Of a DNA stretch of 13,993 nt, positions 1 to 7,700 are shown piece after piece. The notes beneath the pieces were generated by a model, which saw nothing but the letters and a program-made list of their open reading frames with translations, was not told the DNA's origin and did no database searches. The translations under genes were made by a program, and so were the position numbers. The stretch is from Candidatus Omnitrophota bacterium (GTDB taxonomy: Bacteria; Omnitrophota; Gorgyraeia; Zapsychrales; Zapsychraceae). Where the stretch lies: the NCBI GenBank assembly GCA_029567025.1, contig JAKQLT010000016.1, positions 1 to 13,993 of the forward strand, given 5' to 3'. Every line of letters starts with the position of its first letter. Position 1 is the first letter of the stretch.

Positions 1-506
1 TCCGCGCGCAGGTCGATGAAACCGACATAGGAAAAATAAAAATCGGCCAAAAGGCAGTCATTAGTTTGGACGCGTATGCCGATGAAAAAGTCAAAGCCAC
101 AGCGGAGCATATTTATTATGAGTCTGAGACTGTTAATAATGTCACTGTTTATAAAGTGGATCTTGTTCCGGAACGTATTCCAGTGTTTTTCCGTTCGGGG
201 ATGAATACTACCATTGATTTTATTGAAAATAGTAAAGAAAATGCCTTACTCGTGCCTATGGATGCGGTAACGCATGAAAAAGATGGTGCGTATGTTTTAG
301 TTAAGAAAGAAAATAGCGCGCAGGTTGTTTCTCGTCCTGTGGTCATTGGCATTATGGATGAAAAAAATGTTGAGATTTTAGCCGGAATAGAAGATAAGGA
401 TATCGTGGTTATTAAGATCAATCAATACGAACTTCCTAAAAGTGATGTAGGTAAAAATCCTTTTATGCCTGATCGTCGTCAAAATAGGCAAAATCGCAGT
501 AAATAA
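1..506 (+). CDS. Periplasmic adaptor subunit of an efflux pump (HlyD/MacA family), 3' part only
   Basis: This is the C-terminal part of a membrane-fusion (adaptor) protein that would link an inner-membrane transporter to an outer-membrane TolC-like channel. The frame is open from the left edge (first full codon at base 3), so the start lies outside the window. The visible 167 residues show the beta-barrel region (AQVDETDIGKIKIGQKAVIS), then FRSGMNTTIDF and ENALLVPMDAV, which match the conserved end of HlyD/MacA adaptors where the chain returns to the membrane-proximal domain. The tail is short, basic and rich in R, Q and N. The stop at 504-506 is 3 bases before the MacB-type gene, so the two are almost certainly one operon and one pump. 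The substrate cannot be told from sequence. The family call is firm; MacA rather than another adaptor is inferred from the neighbour. Confidence 0.85.
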   Translation, partial: RAQVDETDIGKIKIGQKAVISLDAYADEKVKATAEHIYYESETVNNVTVYKVDLVPERIPVFFRSGMNTTIDFIENSKENALLVPMDAVTHEKDGAYVLVKKENSAQVVSRPVVIGIMDEKNVEILAGIEDKDIVVIKINQYELPKSDVGKNPFMPDRRQNRQNRSK

Positions 507-509
507 TAT

Positions 510-2474
510 ATGATTGAATTAAAAAATATATCAAAAACATATCAAATGGGAAAAATCCAGGTCAAGGCCTTGGATAATGTTTCTTTGAAAATTGAATCAG
601 GTGAGTTTGTCGCGATTATGGGGCCGTCGGGTTCTGGAAAATCGACCTTAATGCATATTTTAGGACTTTTGGATCGTCCGGATGAAGGTGCGTATTTTTT
701 TCAAGGAAAAGATCTCACAAGATTATCGGATGAGTCATGGGCGATTATTAGAAATAAACTGGTAGGATTTATTTTTCAGCAGTTTCATCTGTTGGCGCGT
801 ATGACAGCTTTAGAAAATGTCCAGTTACCGTTGGTCTATGCGGGTAATCAACATTTAAAAGAGAACGCGAAAGAGAAATTAGAATTAGTGGGATTAAAAG
901 ACCGGATGAGCCATCAGCCGAATGAGCTTTCTGGTGGACAACAACAGCGTGTGGCCATTGCGCGTTCTTTAATCAATGAGCCGCCTATTATTATGGCTGA
1001 TGAACCGACGGGGAATTTAGATTCGAAAAGTAAAGAAGAGATCATGGGGATTTTAAAACGGCTTCATCAGGAAGGAAAAACGGTTATTGTGGTCACCCAT
1101 GAGAAGGAAGTCGCCGACCATGCGAAACGCGTGATTTATGTCCGTGATGGAAAAATTATTTCTGATGATAGGCGTGAAGAACAAAAAAAGAGTGCCGCCG
1201 AAACAGCTGATTCAAAATTAGTGAATGGTTTTTTATCTGAATCCATCCATCGTATTGGCCGCACAAAATTTCACGATTATTTTAAACAAGCGCTTTTTGC
1301 CATGATCTCGCATAAAATGCGTTCGTTACTTTCTATTTTGGGAATTTTAATTGGAGTCGCTTCTGTTATTGCTATGTTGGCGTTAGGGGAAGGGGCTAAA
1401 ATTTCTATTCAAAAACAATTAGCGTCTTTAGGATCGAATTTGCTTGTGTTAAGGCCGGGGTCTTCTAAGGTGCACGGGATTGCTTTAGAAGCTGGAGCGG
1501 TTACTCGTTTTACGTTTAAAGATATCGCGGCTATTAAAAAATTGGATGGTGTTATACGAGTCAGCGCTTCTGTTTCAGGACGAGGCCAGGTGGTTTATGG
1601 GAATAAAAATTGGAGCACGCAAATCGAGGGAGTTGAAATTGATTATGATCAAATGCGCGCGGTGGTTCCTGTGGTTGGAAGATTTTTTATCGATAAAGAA
1701 ATAAAAATGAGAGAAAGGGTAGCTATTTTAGGGACAACTGTCGCGCGGGAACTTTTTGGCAATGTGAATCCGATTGGTGCGATTATTAAAATTAATCTTG
1801 CTAATTTTAAGGTCATTGGCGTTTTACCGTCTAAAGGAGGTAATTCGTTTCGTGACCAAGATGATACGATTCTTGTGCCGGTCACAACTGCAATGTATCG
1901 GATGTTTGGTGAACAATATATTGATACGATATTTGTGGAAGCAAAAAATGTGGCATTGTTAGACCCTTTACAGGAGAAATTGAAGGAGTCGATTATTCGT
2001 CAGCATCGGTTAAATAAAAAGAATGAAGATTCTTTTCAAATTCGTAATATGGCGGATATTAAGAACGCTTTGGAATCGACCACAAAAGTGATGTCTTTAT
2101 TGTTGGGGGCGATTGCCGCGATTTCGCTTCTCGTCGGAGGGATTGGCATTATGAATATTATGCTTGTTTCGGTTACCGAAAGGACGCGAGAAATTGGGTT
2201 ACGTAAAGCCATTGGCGCGAATAATCAGGATATTTTAACGCAGTTTTTGATTGAGTCGGTTTTGATGTCTCTTTTAGGCGGATTATGCGGTATTGTTTTA
2301 GGAATAGGCGCCGCGACTTTGATTACAATTTTTGCCGGATGGACAATAAAAGTTTCCCTGTTTTCAGTTTTATTAGCGACGTTTTTTTCATTAGCTATTG
2401 GTATTATTTTTGGGTTATGGCCAGCCCGACAAGCCGCTCGACTGAATCCTATTGAAGCGCTACGATATGAATAA
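510..2474 (+). CDS. macB: MacB-type ABC transporter, fused ATPase and permease
   Basis: This 654-residue protein has the MacB layout and nearly the length of E. coli MacB. The N-terminal ATPase domain (about 1-225) has Walker A GPSGSGKST at 38-46, the Q-loop glutamine at Q90, signature LSGGQ at 140-144, Walker B IIMADE at 160-165 and the switch histidine H197. A linker leads to the first membrane helix (about 272-292). A large periplasmic domain follows, then three C-terminal helices in an FtsX-like permease (about 530-654), ending in the typical PARQAARLNPIEALRYE. MacB proteins use ATP to drive substrates from the periplasm through a TolC channel by a mechanotransmission cycle, together with a MacA adaptor. 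The adaptor gene lies immediately upstream. No clear ribosome site is seen before the ATG, so translation may be coupled to the adaptor. The cargo (macrolide, peptide, lipoprotein or other) is unknown. Confidence 0.93.
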   Translation: MIELKNISKTYQMGKIQVKALDNVSLKIESGEFVAIMGPSGSGKSTLMHILGLLDRPDEGAYFFQGKDLTRLSDESWAIIRNKLVGFIFQQFHLLARMTALENVQLPLVYAGNQHLKENAKEKLELVGLKDRMSHQPNELSGGQQQRVAIARSLINEPPIIMADEPTGNLDSKSKEEIMGILKRLHQEGKTVIVVTHEKEVADHAKRVIYVRDGKIISDDRREEQKKSAAETADSKLVNGFLSESIHRIGRTKFHDYFKQALFAMISHKMRSLLSILGILIGVASVIAMLALGEGAKISIQKQLASLGSNLLVLRPGSSKVHGIALEAGAVTRFTFKDIAAIKKLDGVIRVSASVSGRGQVVYGNKNWSTQIEGVEIDYDQMRAVVPVVGRFFIDKEIKMRERVAILGTTVARELFGNVNPIGAIIKINLANFKVIGVLPSKGGNSFRDQDDTILVPVTTAMYRMFGEQYIDTIFVEAKNVALLDPLQEKLKESIIRQHRLNKKNEDSFQIRNMADIKNALESTTKVMSLLLGAIAAISLLVGGIGIMNIMLVSVTERTREIGLRKAIGANNQDILTQFLIESVLMSLLGGLCGIVLGIGAATLITIFAGWTIKVSLFSVLLATFFSLAIGIIFGLWPARQAARLNPIEALRYE

Positions 2475-2497
2475 ATAAGCGTAAGTGTGAGATTGTT

Positions 2498-4729
2498 ATG
2501 TTGAGAAATATTAAAATTCCCGCATTAGGATTGGGTTTTTCTTCTCTTCTCGCCCAGGTTCTTATCTTTCGCGAACTTATTATTGTTTTTTATGGGAATG
2601 AAATTGTCTATGGTCTTATTTTAGGACTTTGGTTATTGGGGATTGCCGTAGGGAGTTTTTTAGCTGGTCACAGAAAATTTCTTAGATTCGATCCGAAATA
2701 TTCTTTTATCTTTTTCCAAATCATTTTTGTTTTTATTTTTCCTCTTACCATTTTTGTTATCCGACATTTGAAATTTTTCTTAAGAATCTCTTTAGGCGAG
2801 GCGATAGGCATTATTCCTATGGGAATGGCAACGGCTATTGTTTTAGCTCCGTTAACGATTATTTTAGGCGGTATTTATACTTTTTTATGCCGATGGGCGT
2901 ATCAAGATATTTCCCAAGGACAAAAAACAGCAGGCACTGTTTATTTATGGGAAGCTTTGGGGTCGGTGGTAGGCGGGATTCTCTTAAGCCTTTTTTTGAG
3001 TTATGCGTTGCCGACGTTATTCACTGTCTTTATCGTTTGCCTTATCAATATTTTTTGCCTTTTATTATTAGATTTTGTTCAACAGATAAAAAGATTTTTT
3101 TATATTTTGATTGGCTTTTTAATAGTGTTGATATTTTTCGTTTCGCCTATGGAATTAGCGACACGGAATAATCAATGGAAAGGATATAAAGTTTTAATAT
3201 CGCAAGACTCGATATACGGCAATATTGTATTAACAAAAAAAAATAAAGAATACAGTCTTTATGAAAACGGCGCTTTATCATTTACCACACACGACACGTT
3301 ATCCGCAGAAAATATTGTTCATTATGCTCTTTTAGAGCATCCGCATCCTAAAAAAATTTTATTGATTGGCAATGGTCTGGGAGGCGCGTTAAAAGAATCC
3401 TTGAAATACGAGGACGTTACAGTCGATTATGTAGAATTGGATAAAAAGATTTTAGATATTTCTTATCAATATTTGCCTGACGATGTTGTTGCGAGTTTGA
3501 AAGATAAAAGAGTTAAAGTGATTATTGATGATGCGCGCCGTTATCTTAAGACAACAGCGAAGAAATATGATGTGATTCTTGTGAATTTGCCAAATCCTTC
3601 CAATATTTTTATTAATCGCTATTACACGTTAGATTTCTTTAAAGAAGCACGCGCTCAATTATATCCTAAAGGAATTTTAGCGTTAAGTGTTTCTTCGCCG
3701 GAAAATTATTTGAATGAAGAGGCTCGCAATCTTTTGCGTTCTGTTTTTTCGACTTTAAAGAATGCTTTTTCGAGCGTGATCGTTATTCCTGGCGAGGAAA
3801 ATATTTTTCTCGCCTCTGATTATCACAATAAGGAGTCTTTTTCTCCTCAAAGAATTATTTCCCGATTAGAAGAAAGGCAGATTCAGACGCACTATGTTCA
3901 TCCGTCGTATATTCCTTTTATTTTAAACGCTAAACGGCAGGAATATATGGAGGATGTTTTAAAAAAAGAAGGCATGATTAATACTGACATAAGACCAGTT
4001 GCTTATGTGGATGATATCGTTTTATGGTCGCAACATTTTAATTCGCGATTTAAAAATTTTTTAGGAATTTTTCGAAGAATTTCCTTAAAGGGCATCATTA
4101 TCTTTTTTGCTGTTTTTTCTTTTTTAGGGATTGTTTTTTGGAGAAAAAAGAATATCGCTGTTAGTGTGTCTATTTTTGCGACAGGATTTTGTGAGATTGT
4201 TTTTCAAATGATCGTTTTAATCGCTTTTCAAACGCTTTATGGGTATGTTTATTATGCGGTGGGAATAATTATGACTGCTTTTATGCTGGGCCTTATCGCG
4301 GGAAGCTGGACGGCAAAAAAAATATTAACGCGCTCTTTTAACAGTTTTCCATATTATTTATGGACACAGATAGCTGTTTGTTGTTATTCATTATTATTAC
4401 CTTTGGTTTTTATCCTTTTTCGCAATGCTGTTTTTATTCAGAAATATCCTTTTATTTTTGCCAGCGTTTTTTTATCGCTTCCTATTTTATCCGGATTTAT
4501 TGGCGGCGTGCAATATCCTTTAGCCGCGCAGATTCTTTCTTCTGCGCAAAAAAAGATATCTTTATCTTCTTCTGAACGAGTTCTTTATGCGATCGATAGT
4601 TTAGGCGCGTCTTTAGGCGCGCTTCTGGTAGCGATGATTCTTATTCCTGTTTTAGGCATAGCGCAAGTGGCGCTGACGTGTGGCATTTTAAGTTTTTTTG
4701 TTTTAATTTGGTTGGTTGTATCGCGCTAG
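2498..4729 (+). CDS. Polytopic membrane protein with spermidine-synthase-like domain
   Basis: This 743-residue protein has three blocks. An N-terminal block of hydrophobic helices (about 5-215) begins with a GFSSLLAQVLIFRELIIVFYG segment typical of fused membrane/spermidine-synthase proteins. A Rossmann methyltransferase-like domain (about 230-520) follows, then a C-terminal block of helices (about 530-740). The middle domain keeps a glycine-rich loop GNGLGG (291-296), the acidic residue E313 after the second strand, and DDARRYL (344-350). Those are the positions that hold the nucleotide part of the aminopropyl donor in spermidine synthases. The usual catalytic aspartate motif (YDxIxxD) reads YDVILVN, with N363. 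Normal polyamine synthesis is therefore doubtful; I recall the same Asn-Leu-Pro motif in related membrane proteins, so it may be a family trait. The gene lies 23 bases after macB. The real substrate is unknown. Confidence 0.8.
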   Translation: MLRNIKIPALGLGFSSLLAQVLIFRELIIVFYGNEIVYGLILGLWLLGIAVGSFLAGHRKFLRFDPKYSFIFFQIIFVFIFPLTIFVIRHLKFFLRISLGEAIGIIPMGMATAIVLAPLTIILGGIYTFLCRWAYQDISQGQKTAGTVYLWEALGSVVGGILLSLFLSYALPTLFTVFIVCLINIFCLLLLDFVQQIKRFFYILIGFLIVLIFFVSPMELATRNNQWKGYKVLISQDSIYGNIVLTKKNKEYSLYENGALSFTTHDTLSAENIVHYALLEHPHPKKILLIGNGLGGALKESLKYEDVTVDYVELDKKILDISYQYLPDDVVASLKDKRVKVIIDDARRYLKTTAKKYDVILVNLPNPSNIFINRYYTLDFFKEARAQLYPKGILALSVSSPENYLNEEARNLLRSVFSTLKNAFSSVIVIPGEENIFLASDYHNKESFSPQRIISRLEERQIQTHYVHPSYIPFILNAKRQEYMEDVLKKEGMINTDIRPVAYVDDIVLWSQHFNSRFKNFLGIFRRISLKGIIIFFAVFSFLGIVFWRKKNIAVSVSIFATGFCEIVFQMIVLIAFQTLYGYVYYAVGIIMTAFMLGLIAGSWTAKKILTRSFNSFPYYLWTQIAVCCYSLLLPLVFILFRNAVFIQKYPFIFASVFLSLPILSGFIGGVQYPLAAQILSSAQKKISLSSSERVLYAIDSLGASLGALLVAMILIPVLGIAQVALTCGILSFFVLIWLVVSR

Positions 4730-4749
4730 AAGTTTTTTTTGAAGAGTTA

Positions 4750-4926
4750 TTATCCTAAAAGGTCGTTGTTGGTGGTGTAATATTTTGCTTCTTTTATAAA
4801 AGTATTTTCTTCTTTTTTAAATTTTTCAAAGAATCGCGACAAGGGAGAGAGAAAGATTCCTATGAAAACAATACCCAGGAATTTTAGAAAATCTCGACGG
4901 CTTATTTTGTTATCTGTATTTTTCAT
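4750..4926 (-). CDS. Small Tat-signal protein with C-terminal EAKYY motif
   Basis: This 58-residue gene lies on the minus strand in what would otherwise look like an empty gap. The start ATG (4924-4926) has an AAGGA ribosome site 9 bases upstream and begins 19 bases after the stop of the radical SAM gene, so it looks like the last gene of that operon. The protein starts MKNTDNKISRRDFLKFLGIV: the twin-arginine box SRRDFLK is at residues 9-15, followed by a hydrophobic stretch (about 16-29). No clear AxA cleavage site is seen, so it may stay anchored. After a charged segment comes KEAKYY (45-50) and a short tail ending at 58. The Tat path normally exports folded, often cofactor-bearing proteins, so such a tiny Tat substrate is odd; it may travel with a partner. 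No function is known to me. It matches the C-terminal motif of the 79-residue neighbour. Confidence 0.72.
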   Translation of the reverse strand: MKNTDNKISRRDFLKFLGIVFIGIFLSPLSRFFEKFKKEENTFIKEAKYYTTNNDLLG

Positions 4927-4945
4927 TTCTCTATGTCCTTATCTT

Positions 4946-5926
4946 TTATAGCCAAATCCCCGGAATTTTTGTCTGACAGAATTTACATTTTCCATCCACG
5001 ATATTATTTTCTAAAACTAAATAACCTTGTCGGCGAACAAGAAGTTTCTTATCATTTGGGCAATACGTATTATTTCCTTCATTGTCCATAATATTTCCGG
5101 TATAGGCAAAGAAAATGCCTTCATCAAGCGCTATTTGACGCGCGCGTATAATAGTTTTTTCTGGTGTCGGGGGTAAATTTTTAAGTTGATGCGTCGGCCA
5201 AAACCGTGAAAAATGCATAGGCACATTCGTTCCGACATTGTCTATGGTCCAGCGGCACAGCGCGCGTAAATCTTTTTCATCATCATTCCATGTGGGAACA
5301 ACCAAATTTGTTAATTCAAGCCAAACGTCTTGTTTTTTTATGGTTGTGATCGCTTCTAAAACGGGCTTTAAAGTCGCGGAACACATATCACGGTAAAATT
5401 CTTCGGTGATACCTTTAAAATCGATTTTAATCGCATCGACATTTTCACAAAGTTCGATAAGGGGCGCTTGTTCGATATACCCCGCGCTTACTAAAATATT
5501 TAATAAACCATTTTTTCGCGCGATTTTAGCTGTGTCTAAAACGTATTCATAAAAAATAACAGGATCCGTATAAGTATAAGCGATGCTTTGACATTTATTT
5601 TTTAAAGCGTCATGAACAATCTCTTCAGGGGAGAGTTTATAATTTTGTAAGTCTTCTGGTGGATATTGGGAAATTTGCCAGTTTTGGCAGTATTTACAGC
5701 GCAGATTGCATCCGGCTGTGGCTAAAGAAAAAGTTCCCGATCCGGGAAGGACATGATAAAAAGGTTTCTTTTCGATTGGGTCAATATTTATGGAACAAGG
5801 ATTGCCGTAAACAAGCGTCTGGAGTTTTCCGTCGATATTTATACGCACGCGGCAAAATCCGCGTTCGCCGTTTTTTAGGCGACAGTGTCGAGGGCAGAGT
5901 TGGCATTGAACAGATTGAGCGGCCAT
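4946..5926 (-). CDS. amrS: AmmeMemoRadiSam-type radical SAM enzyme (AmrS-like)
   Basis: This 326-residue radical SAM protein carries the cluster motif CNLRCKYCQNW (C73, C77, C80), which binds the [4Fe-4S] cluster that cleaves S-adenosylmethionine. Before it are the AmrS hallmarks CQLCPRHC and RGFCRVR (C8, C11, C15, C25), then DPIEKKPFYHVLPGS. At the C-terminus C289 and the CxxC pair C314/C317 could hold a further metal site. AmrS is named from its genome association with AMMECR1 and Memo proteins, but neither is encoded here, and its reaction is not settled. Its neighbours are a membrane FMN/FeS protein and two tiny anchored proteins. The chain starts only seven residues before the first cysteine, whereas AmrS proteins I remember have an EAxxYEKL-like segment there. 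That segment appears instead at the ends of the two small neighbours. The ATG is 11 bases after the upstream stop, with no good ribosome site. Confidence 0.85.
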   Translation of the reverse strand: MAAQSVQCQLCPRHCRLKNGERGFCRVRINIDGKLQTLVYGNPCSINIDPIEKKPFYHVLPGSGTFSLATAGCNLRCKYCQNWQISQYPPEDLQNYKLSPEEIVHDALKNKCQSIAYTYTDPVIFYEYVLDTAKIARKNGLLNILVSAGYIEQAPLIELCENVDAIKIDFKGITEEFYRDMCSATLKPVLEAITTIKKQDVWLELTNLVVPTWNDDEKDLRALCRWTIDNVGTNVPMHFSRFWPTHQLKNLPPTPEKTIIRARQIALDEGIFFAYTGNIMDNEGNNTYCPNDKKLLVRRQGYLVLENNIVDGKCKFCQTKIPGIWL

Positions 5927-5937
5927 TTTAAAAAATT

Positions 5938-6177
5938 TTAATTTATTTTTTCCCAGTATTTTGCTTCGCGCGGAACAATCCCCGCATTTCTTAATTTATT
6001 TTTTATTTCTGTTAATGTTCTGTCTTCTTCATTGAATTGTTTGGTATCAGGCGTTGTTGCCATGATTATGGCATTAGTTTTTTTATTCGTCAAATAAGCG
6101 TTTTCAATAATGACCGCAGTGATTAAAACACACGAAAAAAATAATAAGACTATGAATGTTTTATTAGGATTTTTCAT
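5938..6177 (-). CDS. Small membrane-anchored protein with C-terminal EAKYW motif
   Basis: This 79-residue protein has one N-terminal hydrophobic helix (about 8-27, TFIVLLFFSCVLITAVIIEN) after a short basic start. A polar segment of about 40 residues follows, ending NAGIVPREAKYWEKIN. Only the helix suggests a location: membrane-anchored, with the tail probably outside the cytoplasm. Its first 14 bases overlap the end of the FMN/4Fe-4S gene, and it ends 11 bases before the AmrS-like gene, so it belongs to that operon and may be translationally coupled. The end segment REAKYWEKIN resembles what I recall as the N-terminal lead-in of AmrS proteins. The small gene and amrS are in different frames with a stop between them, so they are separate as read here. 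I do not recognise a named family; a tethering or scaffold role for AmrS is an inference. Confidence 0.75.
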   Translation of the reverse strand: MKNPNKTFIVLLFFSCVLITAVIIENAYLTNKKTNAIIMATTPDTKQFNEEDRTLTEIKNKLRNAGIVPREAKYWEKIN

Positions 6178-7510
6178 TCTTTTTTATGCTCAACGTTAAA
6201 CATTGTTGCGGACAATTTTTCAGACATTCTCCGCAAAGAATACATTCGGACGGGTTAATAGTGAAATCTTTATCAATCGCTTGGGTAGGACAGATATTTT
6301 GGCAAATACCACAAGCGGTACAACTTTTTTTATTAGCGCGAATTTTAAATAGACTTAATCTCGACAGAAGGCCGTTAAATGCTCCGATAGGACATAAATA
6401 TTTGCACCAGAATCGATAGTTAAAGAAAGAGATAAAAAATATAAATGCTACAAAAAGCCATCCTAAAAAAGAAGCGCGCGCGGTAAATAGAAGAATAAAA
6501 ATTTCGAAATTGATAATATCGCTATTTTGTACGATAAAGCTTAAGAACAATCCGCCTAAAAGAATCCCATATTTTATGTTTCGCGCTTTTTGATCCACAT
6601 TCTTTGCGAGTTTTATCGACGGGATATTAAGTTTCTGAGAGATTTTTCTTATTATTTCTTGTATCGCGGCAAACGGACAAACCGATCCGCAATAGATGTT
6701 CCCTAAACTGATAAGAGTTAAAAATATCAGCGCCAGAAGTCCGAACCATAAAACGCCATTGTCTAAAGAAGGAAATTTTAAAAGTCCAATATTAGAGATT
6801 TGGATAATTGAAAACATATGCGCTTTTAATATGCCTAAATAGATAAGGCTAACGCATAAGCTGAGCCATTTTAAGAAAGGATTAAGAAAAAGAAATCCTG
6901 AACAAGCTAAAATAAAAATAATAATAAGAATAATAAGTTCATGATAAATTATGTTTTTAGTGATGAAAGAGCGCGGGTCTTGCGCTCCAAAGATTTTTTC
7001 TAAACTGTATTTAATACTTTGTGTGATGGCTTGGCTTGTTATAGTGGCTTGGGTAATGGCGTCAATATCTTTCCCGAGAATGAAAGAGTCTGTAATTTTT
7101 TTCTTTTCAAACTGTTTAAGGAAAAAAGAAATTTTTGTTAGATAGCTTGATGTTTCGTGGTGGCGAAGAATATAAATTTTAGTTATTTCTTTATTTGGAT
7201 TAAGACCTACCGCTATATTGATCGGCCCGCCATATCCGCGGATATGGGACGAGAAATCCGCAGTAAAAAAGATAAATCCTAAAAATATTTTTTTATTGGT
7301 TTTAGAATCTTTTTTATAGGCTTCATAGACAGAATCAAAATTTTGTTTTAAAGAAAAAGTGTCGGCTTCAGGAAAAATATTTTTGCATTCGGCGCATTCA
7401 GAAATATTTTTTTCTAAATTTTGAAGAGGGTTTTTGGAGGAGCTTAAGAAAAATCCTACGCTCGTAACGATTATTAAAAGGAAAGAGAGTTTTTTATATT
7501 TTGTCCGCAT
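6164..7510 (-). CDS. Membrane electron-transfer protein: FMN-binding domain plus NapH-like 4Fe-4S membrane domain
   Basis: From the ATG at 7510 this is a 448-residue protein of NosR/NapH-like layout. One helix (about 8-25) leads to a short segment with CAEC (C39, C42), then an extracytoplasmic FMN-binding domain (about 75-175). Its DAITQATITS matches the site where FMN is attached covalently to a threonine (here T156), but the usual Gly of the S/T-G-A-T motif is Gln. Five or so helices follow, with CGSVCP (C274, C278) and WCKYLCP (C369, C373) as in NapH-type proteins. The end has two ferredoxin motifs (C397, C400, C403, C407 and C423, C426, C429, C433). Such proteins move electrons between cytoplasmic ferredoxins and exported flavin. 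It heads the minus-strand island and probably feeds electrons to, or takes them from, the AmrS unit. An in-frame TTG at 7549 would add 13 basic residues; ATG is preferred. Confidence 0.83.
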   Translation of the reverse strand: MRTKYKKLSFLLIIVTSVGFFLSSSKNPLQNLEKNISECAECKNIFPEADTFSLKQNFDSVYEAYKKDSKTNKKIFLGFIFFTADFSSHIRGYGGPINIAVGLNPNKEITKIYILRHHETSSYLTKISFFLKQFEKKKITDSFILGKDIDAITQATITSQAITQSIKYSLEKIFGAQDPRSFITKNIIYHELIILIIIFILACSGFLFLNPFLKWLSLCVSLIYLGILKAHMFSIIQISNIGLLKFPSLDNGVLWFGLLALIFLTLISLGNIYCGSVCPFAAIQEIIRKISQKLNIPSIKLAKNVDQKARNIKYGILLGGLFLSFIVQNSDIINFEIFILLFTARASFLGWLFVAFIFFISFFNYRFWCKYLCPIGAFNGLLSRLSLFKIRANKKSCTACGICQNICPTQAIDKDFTINPSECILCGECLKNCPQQCLTLSIKKNEKS

Positions 7511-7653
7511 TATTTTTTTAATTTTACTTCTAAAAAGTTTCTTAATCAAATTAAATATTTTCTAATATTATTTTTTATCATTTTAATAATAAAAAAACAC
7601 TAAAAAATCCTATTTTTTTGTATTTTCTCGAGGAAAAATAAATATTTTAGAAA

Positions 7654-7700
7654 GCACTATATAAAGTATGTTTGATTTATTGACACACAATATATTGTAT
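7654..7700 (+). promoter_or_regulatory. Tandem NrdR boxes (predicted operator)
   Basis: Two 16-base palindrome-like sites, GCACTATATAAAGTAT at 7654-7669 and ACACAATATATTGTAT at 7685-7700, start exactly 31 bases apart. The second contains a perfect 12-base palindrome, ACAATATATTGT. Both fit the general NrdR-box pattern (ACACwATATATwGTGT-like), and a spacing of about 31-32 bases, three helical turns, is the known arrangement of NrdR box pairs. NrdR is the bacterial repressor that senses ATP/dATP through an ATP-cone and turns off ribonucleotide reductase genes. The downstream gene is the class III reductase, which makes the assignment strong. The second box lies between the -35 and -10 elements, so binding should block RNA polymerase. 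NrdR itself is not encoded in this window. Confidence 0.85.

Noticed and set aside
4730..4749. Bidirectional terminator between the convergent genes
   Set aside because: There is a T-run but no stable hairpin in the 20-base gap.
7511..7549. TTG start adding 13 residues to the FMN/4Fe-4S protein
   Set aside because: No ribosome site precedes it and ATG at 7510 gives a normal basic start before the first helix; kept only as an alternative.
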